From positions 41,168,001 through 41,232,000 of the forward strand of contig CM114274.1 in the NCBI GenBank assembly GCA_050084515.1: 64,000 nt of DNA, given 5' to 3'. The DNA is from Blasia pusilla. Lineage: Eukaryota; Marchantiophyta; Marchantiopsida; Blasiales. Shown piece after piece: positions 10,353 to 27,300 of this stretch. How positions within the stretch are numbered: position 1 is the first letter of the stretch; the number at the start of each line of letters is the position of its first letter. Under the pieces are notes generated by a model. It was given only the letters and a program-made list of their open reading frames with translations, made no database searches and was not told the DNA's origin. The translations under genes and the position numbers were made by a program.

Positions 10353-10720
10353 CACAAGCCATCTTTCTCATGTAAAATCAAGAGTAGTAAAACCGGCTCA
10401 CCCCACCTAAAACTCCACTCATAAATCTACATGGGCATATCGAACCACATCCACCCTCTGCTATGAGGAAATCCGGACGCTAGCATCCTAACTCCTACAC
10501 ACCCATACACGTCTATGGAAGAGAGGCGCTCCTAAGGCTCAACATGAGAAAGATGGCTTGGGAAAGTCATCTTCCTCACTCTTATACCCTTGGGAAGAGC
10601 CAAAAGACTCTTCCCCCAAAAATAGCCCTATCAACGGTAAGCCTGCGTGCATAGGTTATCGGGTGACCTATGCGTGCATATTGAACCTGATTCAATGACC
10701 ATTGAGTCGGTCAACGGGTC
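10353..10720 (-). repeat. Diverged LTR remnant of the gypsy family
   Basis: Starting at ccatctttctcatgtaaaat, this matches 9,065-9,440 and 60,186-60,540 with many substitutions. It includes the stem-loop region near 10,550 and the gggaagagccaaaag block near 10,590. It is older than the copies at 9.1-10.1 kb and 60 kb. Confidence 0.75.
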
Positions 10721-10859
10721 ACATATCTATATATCTAACTACATATCCTAAGTCCTTCCCTTATTTCTATGTGGTTCGTACTTCTCATAGAGACTTCGAA
10801 TGGGTAGTACGTTTGCAGTTTATCTCCTGCACATCGGGTAGCTTATCAAGTGTCTATTT

Positions 10860-11115
10860 TCCCTTGGCGGTATGGTTTGGAAAAACCATGTGCGTAATTG
10901 TGTGCCAAGTCACATTCCTAACATTCACGGTATAATTCATCCAAGCTTAGCAGCAGTTCCTACTGGCTTACAATATATGTTGTGTGGTTTTGCCCGTGCA
11001 GCCACTATGCTAGTCTGTGATGGATGTTCGAGGGATTGACATATGGCATGTGTGACGCCACCTCTCACTAGGGTTCCTCGAGGATGATAGATGTGGCCCA
11101 AATATACCTAGAGTA
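10860..11115 (+). pseudogene. Loose gypsy integrase tail with PHD finger (copy C fragment)
   Basis: The plus strand reads GMVWKNHVRNCVPSHIPNI and then YMLCGFARAATMLVCDGCSR, followed by a stop and HMACVTPPLTRVPRG. This is the same PHD-finger segment as at 1-200 (minus) and 60,885-61,180 (minus), now on the opposite strand. CxxC, CDGC and HxxxC are recognisable; a TGA replaces the Trp before the His. It lies 140 bases from an LTR remnant of opposite orientation, so this is rearranged element debris. Confidence 0.72.
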
Positions 11116-13373
11116 GATAATTATAAATTTTGACTCATGTCTATGACAAAGATGAAAATAAGATGACTAACGATGGAGCCACATTAGCCTCCGGTCTTTT
11201 TCCTCTTAGCATCTTAGATATATATATCAAAGTAGCTAAGGATAGAAAGTTTTTTGGATTAGAGGAACATAGCCATCAACTAGGGGGAGATTGAAAAAAT
11301 TTTGTGTTTATCATCTCGATGTTTGGATATCATGAATTAGCATGGGATCGTGTATGTTTGTGTGTGCACTCAGTGACAGTGATATATATATTATGTAATA
11401 ATATGTATGTGAACGACAAATTTTTTGAGATAGATCCGTGAGATCTAATAGAACGTCTTCATGAATACATGAGGATAACCTCAAGAGATAAGGATGACCT
11501 CATGAGGCCATGAATAACCTGAAAAATAATTTTCTTTCATTTAGATCCATATTAAAAAAAATTCTATTTCAAATAAATTACCATTTTACATATAATTAAC
11601 TTTTCAGTTTAAAAGATCCCCAATTATCCCAAGTCAAATGAAATGCTCGTACGTATGTTGTCGAAAAGCCCGAAAGTGTAGTGGAGAATGCTTTTACTGC
11701 CCGGTCCTCCGCGAGTGCTTCCGGTTTGCCGCGGCCTTCCGGGAACACCGCCGGGGATTCCACAGGGCACCGGGAATCGCCGATTAGTTCTTGTCATACA
11801 GAGGAATGGAGCTCCGACCACGCGCCGACAGTGGAACTCGGGACCCGGCTCCGGTGGTTAGTCTGACGACACAGGTCTTAGTCCTGATTTTTATTTTAGC
11901 GTTATAGGTTTTCGTAAAACCGCTAGAATCACGGCACTTAAACGACCTTTTCCCAGCTCTTTTAAATGAGGCGGGAACTGTAATATGAGGAGGGGTTACT
12001 ATTTGGAATTAGTCCTCCTCCCAAGTTGACGAAGGGTTAAGATGTGGGATTAAATTTTCTCCAAAGGTTCCAAACATAAATTTAGTAGAGGGTGTTGCGT
12101 ATGGTGGAGCCCTTCCAGCATTTGTTTTCTTACTGGTAAGATAAAGTAACAAACTGCTCGGTCGTCCAAGCGAAGCTCGAAGGTGGGTTGGAGATATTGG
12201 ATTAGGAGCTCTGCTCATAGTAACTCTCAAGAGTACAGAAAATTCCTTTAAATTCTTGAAATTCACAAGTGGTTTGTGAGTGGTTGATACAATCGCAAGA
12301 TTGCACGGGGAAGTACGATATTCATACTCAAACACACTTGCTACTTGAATCACGGTGAGGTGAGGATTCAAAAGAAGTTCTTAGTAGAGATCAGGATAGC
12401 GGCTATTTCTAAACTCCCAAAGTTTAAGCTCTTGCACTTATTCAGATGATTCCTATTTTCAGAAGAAACATGTGGATTATCTCGTTATCCCCCCGGGGTG
12501 TGTGCGCTACAACTACCAAAATGGATGGAGCAGGTGCTATCCTTGGTTGGTAATCTACGCAGATCGGGCTACTTTACTTTCCAAGTTTTCTACACGCGCC
12601 CGAAACGAAAATTTATATTATTTATATGAGGGGGTGCCTTTTTAATTTGCAAACACTTTTCTGTTTCACCTTTCTGTGTGAAGCTTCATTAATCCTTTTC
12701 TATACACGGCTATCCCTCCACGTCTATACACTAACAAAACTTCTTCAAACTATCTAAGAAAAAAAAGAGGAGATGGTTGGAAATCCTATAGGGCGATCTA
12801 GTAGCGGACTGACTCCAATACTTGAACTCGGAAACTTGAATGTCTCGTGCCACGATACAGTATGTGCTCCGATCAACAGCAAGGAGTGCCTGTTGCGTAA
12901 ACCATTGCGAAAAGTCAAGAAATGCTCGGCTGTGATGCGATTCAGCAGCTTTCGGAACCCTGTTTCTTGGAGAATCGATGTAAAATAAGACGGATTGTGA
13001 TACTGTGACTAGTACACCCAATCTCACAAGAATGTGTCAAACTGTATGCCTACGGATGCCGGGGGCATTGGAGAACAGACTTTTTTGAGACAGTCGAGAA
13101 TAGACATCGATGGTCATGTGGTGGAGGCTGATCGGTGTATATCGAGGTGGATAATCCCTAATACTCTAGTTCAGGCTGGTCCTCAAGAAAACTGAGCGAC
13201 TGTAGATTCTATAGGTCTGAATTGGATCGTCATATTGGGGGGGGGGGACAAGCGAGACTCTTGAGCATTTTATTACTCTGACTTAAAAATTCCCCTGTGA
13301 TAGAACCAGAGGAAGGAATTGCCGAAAACATTAGTAGAGAGAACGGATCGTAGAGTAAGGCGACGTAGGCCTA
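11116..13373. other. Intergenic DNA, no supported gene
   Basis: The first part is AT-rich. A short GC-rich island (about 11,680-11,860) has open frames on both strands but no recognisable domain. An open minus-strand frame of 120 codons at 12,009-12,371 is unrecognised. A run of about 10 G lies near 13,240. This stretch is downstream of the alpha-tubulin pseudogene and may contain its former 3' untranslated region. Confidence 0.4.
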
Positions 13374-15868
<2,495 letters not shown>

Positions 15869-18800
15869 TGTCGCTCGGTGAAATGTCGCACCTCGATATT
15901 TATTCCCTCTCAATTCGGTGCCCGTACGAGAAGTTCTATGCTCTCTAGATTAATCTGGCCAAAAGGCTCAAAACACAACGATCAATCGATGGAGAATGGC
16001 AAGACGAAAACGTTGCGATTACATCCACGTCTCAGCGATCGATTCTCCTGTGAGACCGACCGTGCGCTCACGGTTGTGAGAGCATCTTATAGAGTTGACG
16101 TATGGGAAGGAGTGAACTTAGCATGACTGTTAGGTACAGTTGGGGAAGACCTCTGGATCGAGAGGAGTGCGATGTCGCGTCTCATGTGAACTGTGTACAT
16201 TGTGCTCGGAGTTAACTGCCAACCGCCACAACGACATTGTTACGATCTCTGATCATAGGGTTGGAGCCGCTTCTTTCGCGACCTCTCCCGAGCCCACTTT
16301 TGTTCACTTACTCATAATACCTTTCTCGTATGCGCAGCCCGGCCCAAAACGTGCTCGAGAGATTTCCGAACTGTTTTCAGACGAATTTCTCCGGAGTATT
16401 CTTTCGCTCCGGGCTTCCAAGCTCCTGACGCGACCATGCATTCTCCCAACACAATAGAGGAGACAGTCTAGGTCGGGATCGTTTATCGGAATTGCAAGCG
16501 AACAATTACAGTTTTCTCTCACGGTAACAGTTACTGATGGACTGACTCATGGGCAGAAGAGTCCGAGCGGCTCGACCCTACTTCACGGCGTCTAATTTAG
16601 GTATTGTGCTCACTCCCGCGCGCTGGAATTTCTCTACTCCATCTGAGCATTGGAACACGAAATGACTCTGATCGACGGTCCCCCAAAGAGGATAGACAGG
16701 GAAGAAGCAAAGAATTTCTCCTTCGGATCGGCTTTCACCAAACTCTGAATTCTCCTCCTTTGCTCGTCCCACAATTCTGAGCTCCTCTTGGCATCGATCC
16801 AGGGAAACACTGTAAATCCTGCTACTCAAACATCCAGATTTCTGTTAATCTGCCTTCGCCAATTCAATCAATTCTGAATTCTGAATTCCCTGGACTCTGC
16901 CGGAACTGGGGGAGCGTGACGAAGCACAAGGACTCCCGATTGCCAGTGGCACGTCGAGAAATCTAGGTGCGAGATTTTTCGAAGTTATTTCATGCGGATG
17001 TGGTGTGTCTAAGCTATTGGACAAAGTCTTCTCTATCGTCTTTTCCCTTCGGCAATCCTGCCATGAACTCACTTCTCGTAGTGTCTCCCATTAGCAAAAA
17101 CTAGAGGTTTGAATCTCTTCAAAAGTCCTTCGCCGTTTCCATCGATTCGATGATGCGGCGACAGTTTCATGTACTCCAAATCTTACAACTGCACGTGTAT
17201 TATGAACTTCCTTATAATTTAAAAATCTTTTTATTTGAAAATAGAAGTATAATCTCCAATACTTTAGAAATCTTTTTATTCAAAAATATAAGTATAATTT
17301 GCCATTTTGTAAATTTTAAAACAGTGATATAATTTCACTTAAGCAATATCCAACTCTCGTAAATAATTTCATTCTTCTATAACCATTTTCATTATCTTAA
17401 GTCATTAATTTATTAAGAAACCCAAATCCTTCCATTTTTCTAACAAATTTAACTAACTAAATAAATTTTAAATTATTTTAAATTTCCTAATATTTATTTT
17501 ATTAATTAAAATTAATTTTCCTTTCCCACATTACGGAAAATTAATAAACATGATTATTTCTTTTTAAAAAAAAATTTTAATTAATATTTTTATTCTTATT
17601 TTCTTAAATCTCAAAAGTATAATAACATTCAACTCTTCTAAAATTTCCAATTCTCATATAAAATTTAAATGAAATTCCATTCCCCTTATTCCACCTTTCC
17701 ATAAAATTTAGAAATATCTCTTCTATTTCCATTAAAATATGTTTTCCCTTCCAAATAAATATCAAAAAAAAATTTTAATAAAAATCTTTTATTACAGAAT
17801 TTTTATGATCCATTATGAAATGAATTATTAGTATTATTATAATTCTATAATAAGTGTTTTTTTTTATTCAATTTCAATTTCTTACCCATCTTATAAGGTC
17901 AAAAAAAAATTTCTACTATTTTATGATATAATGCAAGTGGGTTTTCCCATTATAATATAGATTTGGCATTATGTTAAAAAAAAAGTCTATGATCTTTGGA
18001 GGGCGGGTGCACATCCTTTCCATGGTTTTGTCTATAGTAAACCAAAACTAATGTATAGAATATAGAATATGTTCTATCTATATTATTATTAAAAATTTAT
18101 CTCATTATTAAGAGTGTCTTTTTATTTGCAAACATTTCTTTTCTTGACACATGAAAAGGTGCAACAAGAAAAAAAAATTTATCTCATGGACAGTAAAAAA
18201 ATATTTTCATTACTATGGGTGGTAAGAAATACATTTTGTGTGCAACTTGATTAATCCCTTCGCTCGAAGCCAACTAGAGTAGGTAATACACATATTTGAA
18301 TTTGGTTGTTTGAATAGTATTAGGTGGGTGGAGAAAAATAATCTGAGTGGTAAATTTTATCATTGAATTAAAATTTTAATTAAATTATAGTACAATGGGT
18401 GATCCTAATAAGATGGAGTTATTTTAAAAAATAACCCAAATTATTTATTTGTACTTTAATTCATATTTGATAGGAAGGGAAAATGATTTTTAATGGAGAA
18501 TTCGTGGGATGGTGTTTAAATTTTTTGGAAGGGTAAAATACTTTTGGGAATTGGGATCTCATTTAAATTTTAATTGAGGAGTGGAATCACTTAAAAGAGA
18601 AGAATGATATTACTCTTTTAAGATTTGAGAAAATACACTTTATATTTAAATTCTGAAATAAATAATATGATTATTTTAAAAAATAATCATGTTTATTCAC
18701 ATGTGATATTTTGGGAAAAGAAAATGAATTTGAATAGAAAAGGGAAATGATTTCATTAATTAAGAATTTAGTTAGTGAATGTTCTTTTGGTGGGGAAAGT

Positions 18801-21248
18801 GGAAGGGGAAGAGTAGGCATTGTTTGAACTTTTACATAAAAGTGAATTTACTTAAGGAAGTTGGGTACTTATAAAGGTGAAATTTTTTTACTCTTTTAAG
18901 ATCTCAAAAAAGTGGAAATTATACTCAAATTATGAAACTTAAAATATTTCTAAATTATTAGAAATATCATTTTCATATGCAAGCACATGCATGCTAACTA
19001 ATCTAAGATTTTGTTATAAAGACATAGCAAGTCTCAATGAAAAGACTTGAAGTAGAAAGTTCTTATTTTTCCAAAAGGAGGAAGGGGAAGCATGGACCCT
19101 ATTTAATTAATTAATTGAAAGGAGAGTATAAAAATACTTTACAAGAAGTGGGATCGATCATGGAGGCTAAGTGAGTAGTGGATTTTTCTTTCGAATTAAT
19201 GTGAATTTTTTTTCACTAAAACAAGATGGGAGGGTCTTACTAGAGGTTTCCATAAGGGAATGAAAGGAAGGAAGCAAAAACAAAGCAGGAGTTTTAAATA
19301 AAGAAAAGGAATGCATTTAAAAAGAACTCAAATACATATTATTTTAGTGTTATAAAACTATCATAGTTAAGATGGAAATTTACTTTGTTCTTGTTCACCT
19401 ATAGTGATGGGAGGTTCCATGGATATTGATATTTTTGGGCCTAATTTTTATCATATATATCCAAAAGTTTATCTAATGTTATTCCAAATAAGAAAATACT
19501 TCTTCTTTAGCCTTCCCGACTAGGATTTGGCATATTTCTCCATAAAGGCATCCTAAGGAAACACCATAATCTTTAAGTTTCCAATAAATACGATTAATAT
19601 CCCTACAAGAACTTTACCTACTATGCATTAAAAAATGAAAATCCCCATCCTTTCCACCTAACTAAGTGAAACTCTTAAAAAATGAAACAAAATTCTAAAG
19701 GAGAAAAAAGTGATATGAAAAACAAGATAGCATAATTATATTCTATGGATGAAAAATAGGAAATTGAGATATTTTCAAGATAGGGGAATTGACATTTAAT
19801 TTTTCTCATATATATATAGACAAGTGTCATGGGATCTTGTTGAGACTATTAACATTAAAAACTTAATAAAAAAAACTACTAAAATTTTATAGAAATCTTT
19901 ATCAATTTTCATGAAAAATGTTACAAATTCGTAAACTCACACAATAGTCTAAATTGAAATGAAATCTCTTGTGGTGATTGATAAAATTAATGCTATTATC
20001 CCTATATTTCCTTATTGAATCTAGCAATTCATCTTTTTTATTTCTCCAAAGATTCTCTTTAGAAAAATGAAGCAAGTAAGAAGTTGTTTGAATGCTTTTC
20101 AATAATGAAATCATAACTTCATATGAGTCAATATGGCATTACCATACTTCATCATTCTAATAGCTTCCATCATATTAATTCTCAAAAGTATACTCTTAAT
20201 AGCAATCATCGTCAAACTCAACTCTCTTTTGCTTATATTGAATAGTGCCATAAGTCTCTATAACCTCTTCACAATCTTAAAATGGGTCATATGATCCATT
20301 TATTCTTCATGGTGTAGATCTTATTTTCCATAGCTCTAATCATATTACTCCCAATTCCACAAGAATTTATGTTAAAAGATTAGTCCAAGTCAAACTTAAG
20401 ATAAGAAATGTCTTTTACTATCTAAGCAAGGATGATATGGAAAATCTCCCCTTCAAGAAATTTTTCTCTATTTTTTTTTTACGCGATAAGATCTTACCAA
20501 GGAAATCCGTCTTAAAAAAATTCACTAAATTAAAATTTAATATTTAGCTAAGAAATTATTAATCTGATCTTTTCCATCTATACAAAATTTTCACTCATAT
20601 AATAATGAAATATAAACCAGCATTCCAAAAATATATGAACTAGATTTTATTAAGCTTCTAAGTGCAAAAAAAAATACTAAGAGTAATCATCAAATGATTT
20701 GTGATAAAAATAAACAAATAGAATTAGTAGACTGCATATAAAACCTTGATATCCTTTAGTCTAAGATTGGTCTGTAGAAAACTATGTGGAAGAATTAAAT
20801 TTTTTAGGGTGTGACCTATAAATTTTTAAGGCTTGTCAATCATTTTTGGTGTAGAAAATAAAAAATGAAATTGATTTATATGTACCAAACGGAGTCGATT
20901 TAGTCAAACCTAGAATTACTATTACAACTCACATTGTAATTAGATATATTTAATCTGATCTTTAGTTGGAATGTTGTCATCTAAACTTAATTGATTGTTT
21001 AGTCTTAGAAACTTTAAATCTTACCTCTCATCTACCATCTGGTCCATCTTACAAGTTATAATGTCTTGTCCTCACTTGAGCTTTTCTATTTTAGTGTGAA
21101 TGAACCAATCTTTAATAAGTGGATCTATTAGTTATGCTAGAAACACAACCACTCAAATCTCTATGTGATAGTAGTTAAATTTTGAAGAGGCTCTCATAAA
21201 AAAACTTATGCTTGAGTTTTCAACTCTTCCAATTTTGACGACTTGGAC
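15869..21248. other. Intergenic region, strongly AT-rich from 17,200
   Basis: 15,869-17,150 has ordinary composition and would contain the former promoter and 5' leader of the tubulin pseudogene; no element could be identified with confidence. From about 17,200 the DNA becomes very AT-rich with many homopolymer runs and only short chance ORFs. The 5' flank of DRC1 is somewhere in this stretch; no TATA box or earlier exon could be assigned. Confidence 0.5.
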
Positions 21249-21363
21249 ATGGATGCAGAGACCCAAATGGCCATGGAAACTGACAGAGAAGCTCGTATCG
21301 CAGCAAGAAGAGCTCGCATATTTGCTAGCCTTCGAGCATCTCATAATTTACATAATATATCAG
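21249..21363 (+). CDS. DRC1: DRC1 exon 1
   Basis: Encodes MDAETQMAMETDREARIAAR and onward, 38 codons plus one base. The basic RIAARRARI segment matches the DRC1 N terminus. It ends TCAG|GTTTTG (phase 1). The same frame has a TGA upstream at about 21,208, so the start is either this ATG or an upstream exon spliced in between. Confidence 0.72.
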
Positions 21364-24300
21364 GTTTTGTGTCTTTATATTTTTTATGCATTAAATTTTA
21401 TTTCTAATAATCCTTCTACTTCTTACTTATAACCCTTTAAGTGATTATCTTAAATTTTATGTGCAACATCTATTTCCGTTAGTTCTTATTACTGATTAGA
21501 AATTTAGAGAAATAAACCTTTACTTTAGATTTTTGTATATGAGTGCATATCATATATTAGTATATTTGAATGTTTATTTTTCTATTTTCTAGGATAAGTT
21601 ACTACAAAAATCTGAAAATATTTGAATCCAAATAGAGATAAAGAAGAATTATGGAATTTTATGGTATTTATGACTATAAAATGAAATTTGAAACCCAAAA
21701 AATATGAACTTTTTATGATTTTGTAATTCATATAATTGTTATGAAGCATTTGAAAGATGAATATTGAATGCCATTGTAGTGATCATCATTGTTATGTGCA
21801 TGAAACCAAATAGGGAAAAAACTGCAGATTGTTAAAGGTACTATGTAAAAGCTACTTTTGATGATATTCATGAACTAGATTTCATGAAAAAAACCCAACC
21901 TAATAATTTCTTAGCCAAAATGTCATCTCTCCATATTTTAGCCTCCAAAAACTAACAAGGGAATATTCTTGAAAAAAGATAAGTCACATGTTGAGAAACT
22001 TTATGTCCTTAATAAGCTAAGTTGTATAGAATTAGGAAATTGTATCCACTTTAAAATAGGACTTCCTAACAATCATAGTCAAATTTTTTTTTGCAAGTGA
22101 CTCATACAATGATACATATGGTAAGTATGGTAGATATAAGGGAGTGGATTCTTGAGTACCCTTGCAATAATTTTGCAAGAGAGATGGTAATTTTTTCCTT
22201 CTTAAATCTTGTTCCTCTTTTCTATCATTTGCTCTAATCCTCACCCCCACTTACATCTTCATCAAGTTTCCACTTTTATATTCTTTCAATGGTTGCAAAT
22301 GGAAAAGATCTATTTTAAGAGACATAGACAAGACTACATACTGATATACATCATATGGATGGATTTCTCCGTGCAAGGAATTTCTTACACTTGTAGAAAC
22401 ATAAAAAAAATTTCTTCTACACAGGGAGGAATTTGTGCTTGTTTGTGGTATGGATTGATTTTATCCCTTTTGATACAACTATGATGTATTGTCAATACCC
22501 TCCTCCCTTTTTTGCCCACATTATTTGCTAGTTTTCTTACATTTCGGTTTAGGTATTAAACCTTCATCTAAACTTTAGATAAAATTTGGTTCTTTCTTCT
22601 TATGGTTTAAAATAAATTCATGATAATATCTTCACTATTATAAACATGAGAGGCTAAATGATTGAAAATGCTCTATGGATGTTATGGATGTCTCTTTTAG
22701 ATGGTCAATTTTTTTTATACTTTCTTTCAATGTGACTTGCTATGCATAGTGACTTCTTACTATTGGAATTTAAATTCAAATTGAATTTAAAACTTTTTAG
22801 CATTATTTCACCAAGGGTGTATAGAAATAGACTTGTCTTTCCATGGGACTGAGAAGTTGAGATATGCCCAACGGGACCTCCATCCAAGTTTATTTGGTGC
22901 CTTGATCACCTACGCAAGCTTGGGATCAATGGGATGCGAGAATGGGCGTGGACTTGGAATAAGAGAGGTGAATAGGGATCAAAGGGGTGTGTAAGCTTCG
23001 AGCCCTTGCGTGGCCCGCATCAAGCCTGCTCGTGGTCTGCACCAAGCCTGCATTTTGTTAAACCATTTGCGGGCCAATGTAGGCCTATCGCGGGCCGATA
23101 TAGGTGAGGCGGGCTGAGCGCGCGCTTGATACGTGCCTCTACAAGCAAGGGCGTAGGCTACAAAATAGGTGCCAAAAATGGTCAGCGAATTGTTGGATTG
23201 GGTGTGGGATGGTGGAGCCCATGTCTGCGCAATAGGAACCCGGGCCCGCAAGGACATGTTCATCCTGTCCACGCACATAAGTCGACGGACATGGAGACGT
23301 CCGTGGATACAAACTTTATCCATGTGCAACCTTCTATTTTAAAAAAAAGATTTTATTTATTTATTGAAGGGCCAATTGCAGGCCCTTCAATATTTTTAAC
23401 CAAAGCTTTGCAAATTTTTTTGTCTCTCTATAATGAAATTCATGATATCTCAAATTTATGTAGATTCAAATAAGAACTTTTAAACAATTATTAGGTCTAT
23501 CATGGATTTTTCTATATACAATAGGATTAGAAAGACACTTGAAAATTTGAAGAGAGAATGTTATTCACTTCAATTAATCAATAAGATGATAACTTGTATA
23601 TTCATGTTGCTATGGAGAGGCCATTAGCCAATGTCTACTCTCAAATTGATGTCATTGCGATGATATGATTTCTTTGAAAATACCTAGTTAAACTATGTGA
23701 GTTTTTTACATCTTTATTTTTTTGGAATATGAAATTTTTCAAAAAACATTAGGATAATAGATATAGAAAAAATAGAAGGATAAATAATTATTTTTTTCAA
23801 GAATTTGGAATTTCTGTTAAAATTTTTTTTTAAATCCCTTTCAATTAACTTTTAAAAATTAAATCCTTGAGATACCCATTCAATCATAACTATATTACTG
23901 TATTTTTGGTGGTGCAGATACTAATTCTGAGGTAGATAAGGATGAAGGAATAAGTATTACAACCAAACCTCAAGCATTTCATAGCAATTTACTAAAGGTA
24001 ATCGCATTCTAAGAGAATAAAGTAAATTCAACTTTAAAGAAATAAGTATGATCAAGATTTATTTTTTTCCAAAAACATTCAATGAGATATAAAATAGGTT
24101 ATTAGATATCAGATTATATTTTGAAAACTTGATTTAAATTTCAATGAAATTTGAATAATATCCTTAAAGAGAATAAATACATTAATTTAAGAAAATAACG
24201 CCCATCCCAAATTTTTTTCTAACTATCTCTTTTAAGCTCATCCTCCTACTACTAATTGAAAAATCCAAATACAGATAAATTAAAGAATTATAATAAAGGT

Positions 24301-27300
24301 TTTCTATTTTTTTTAAATAATTAATTTTTCCAACATTATCTTGATCTTATTCCAAATTGGTAATTAACCTAATCACTAGTTTTTTGTGAAATCCTCCTAT
24401 TCCTCACATTGTATATCATGTAAGAAACTACTACACTTTTTATCCGAACAAAATGTGCTACAAATCCAATCAAGAAAAACCTCAATTAATCTACTCCATT
24501 TGTAACGTTTATATTTATTGTTTCCTCACCTTTTTAATATCAATCTTTGTAGAGGAAATTCAAAATAATATACCTTATGTAGCAAAAACTAGAGAACATT
24601 CCCTTAGAGTCCTTAAATAATTAATTGATATAACTCCCTCAAGGTTGAAATAATCAAAGTTATTCTTATAGAGTCATAGACATCCAATTATTTTTCACAA
24701 TAACTATTAAATACTAGTATATTTGGTAGGTTTTTGTTGTTATGAAGCAACTTAGGATTGCTTCTTGATAACCTTAGTAGATCCATATCTAGCCGAAACG
24801 TTTGGTAAACAATGCCGAATCCACATTTTGTGACTCTAGTGCAACTTCAAATCCTCTTTTTGGACATCTAACTGCCACACAATTTGGAGATATCCATATT
24901 CCTACTACACATGAACATGTCCTCATGATAGTCACAAATGAGAAATTTCCAATTTTTGGCCAATGGTTCAGGGCTACTTCTTGCAATATTCTTGATTTGT
25001 AAGCATCTACAAGGAATTACAACGCTATCTAAAAAAACTAAATTGTGTGATACCAAAAAATGGAGAAGCCACGAACATACCTTCGTCACCTAAGGGAACT
25101 TGTGAGTAACCTTAGTCTCCACTTGCGGGTCCTTTGAGTTTGGTGTTCAAGGTGGTTGTTGATAATGACGCCAATCATACGCGTGCTAAAGTGCAACTAT
25201 ATTGACATGGTGATGGATATTGACTATATCACCATCAAATTTGTTGCAAATAAGGGTTGCTCCCATGTTGCTCTAATATCCTAGGTTTTGGTCTCCAAGA
25301 ACCAATTTTCGTCCTTGGCCTCAATGGTGGGCTGATCATCTCACTCATATTGCTTATTTGATAGCTTAAGGTAAGAAAGTTCATTCGTTGAATTTAGACA
25401 TCTTGCTCCTTAAGAGGTCCCCTATCTATGAGGTGGATGACTTTGATGCTTATAGGCATGATTTGGTCTTCTAAAATACTTTGTTCTAGGTTGAAAATTG
25501 TAATTAGCACTCTGGAATGGATTCCATAATCAAATCTTAAGATCAAATACTTAGAAGGAATATATTTAATATGGTATGCATGAGTCTATTTCTTTGAACC
25601 AAAATGTTCATAATCTCATTCATCTTTGCAAATACCTATCTTATGACACGACACATATGTCGTGTCGTGATTATGGAGGGAGACACGACATGTGCTACCC
25701 TTGAGAATAATCATCACACACCAACATTATAGTGCATGTACCCTTTTCCAGGTTGCACACAAAAAACGTCCGTGTCCGCGGATTTAAGTCTGTCCTATGG
25801 ACGGACATATCCGTGCAGGCCTAGGTACTCCACCCGAGCCCGTATCCAAGCCCGCACCCTAAACGCAAATTTTGGTTTGCTGAACAATAATTTGGTATCT
25901 GAACCAAATTTTGGTCTAGTGGACTAAATTTGCTGGCCCAAAGTCTATAGGCGGGCCTCAAGCCTGCACCAAGCCGGCCCTAGGCCCCCAACCCGCGGCA
26001 AGACCGGGTTGTGGGCCTTGCAATAGGTCCAGGCTCTTGGCGGGCTAGGGTATGTCTGTCGATATGTTTGGACTTATCCGTTTCCGAAAAACCTTGATCC
26101 TTCATAGATCTATACAACATACATCTCAAGCACGTAGATATCACTATCCCGTCCACGTTTGGAAGATGACATTGCCCACATGATCCTTACAAACACATGA
26201 GGACTCTGGTGAGAAACATCTCACACACACGCAAAATCGTGTGCCCTGTAGTGACATGCAACGTCATAGGTGACGTCTGCTATAAATACACATAATCTCT
26301 AAAATGAAAACTCCTAATTCCTGGAAAATAACGTGCTCCATGAATGATTACATACCTCAATGTGTCCCTTTGTTAAGCAATAACTAAGTTCTCAAATGCC
26401 ATAGGCATAACTCTATAAAAAATCTTCTCCCTCGGAGAACATGCTTGTATCCACACATCTAGATCATCAAGATCCAACACCACACTATGTTACATTAAAT
26501 AGGTGTAGGTAAATCCGACTCTCTCCCATAGAGAAAAAAGTATAGTGAAAAGGATATCTCTCAACTAAAGCAATACTCTAGAGCCAACCATGACAATTGT
26601 AGATCCCACTTCCTCAAATGCCCTCATTGCAAGGCATACTCGCACAACCCTCTCTTCATCATCTTTTCTACTCTCTCTGCCCACCCATCCGCCTCATAAT
26701 GATCTCCAGACATGGTACGGTGATCTATCAATGCATGATCACACAAGGCCTAAAACTCTCCTCGGAACTCGATACCCTGGTCAGTCAATATCTTTTTCGG
26801 TGAACCAAAATGAACAAGCACATGATCTAGGAACGCATAAGTTGCTCCCTTGCTCGCCTTGTCAAGTAGTGCCACCAACTCTATCCACTTGGAGAAATAC
26901 TCCACCATGACCAACAAGTACCTATGGTGATACTCCCTCAATGGAAAAGGTCTTACGAAGTCTAAACTCCACCGATAACCTAATCCAATGATGAGCAAGG
27001 GATGCAATTGCATTGTGGGAGCATTGAAAGATACTCGCTTTCGGTCATACAACATACACATGCGCTTGGGTACAAACTAATGCATGCCGCACCACCAATA
27101 CTGAATATGGAGTAAGCTATAAGTAAGCTTTATTCTTGAATGCACAAACTCGTCATGGTCACGTTGCACTCCACATGATTTTTGGGAAAGATGAGGCGCC
27201 ACTTATACCCTATCATCTCCCTACAAATGTAGAATGTGTATTCTTTCCCACTTGAAACCTCCGAGCTCTTTGTAAGATCCAATCCCACTCCCTAGCACTC

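Noticed and set aside
24802-25002. 66-codon plus ORF (and minus partners) in DRC1 intron 2 as an exon
   Set aside because: No DRC1 similarity and poor splice context; looks like old repeat debris.
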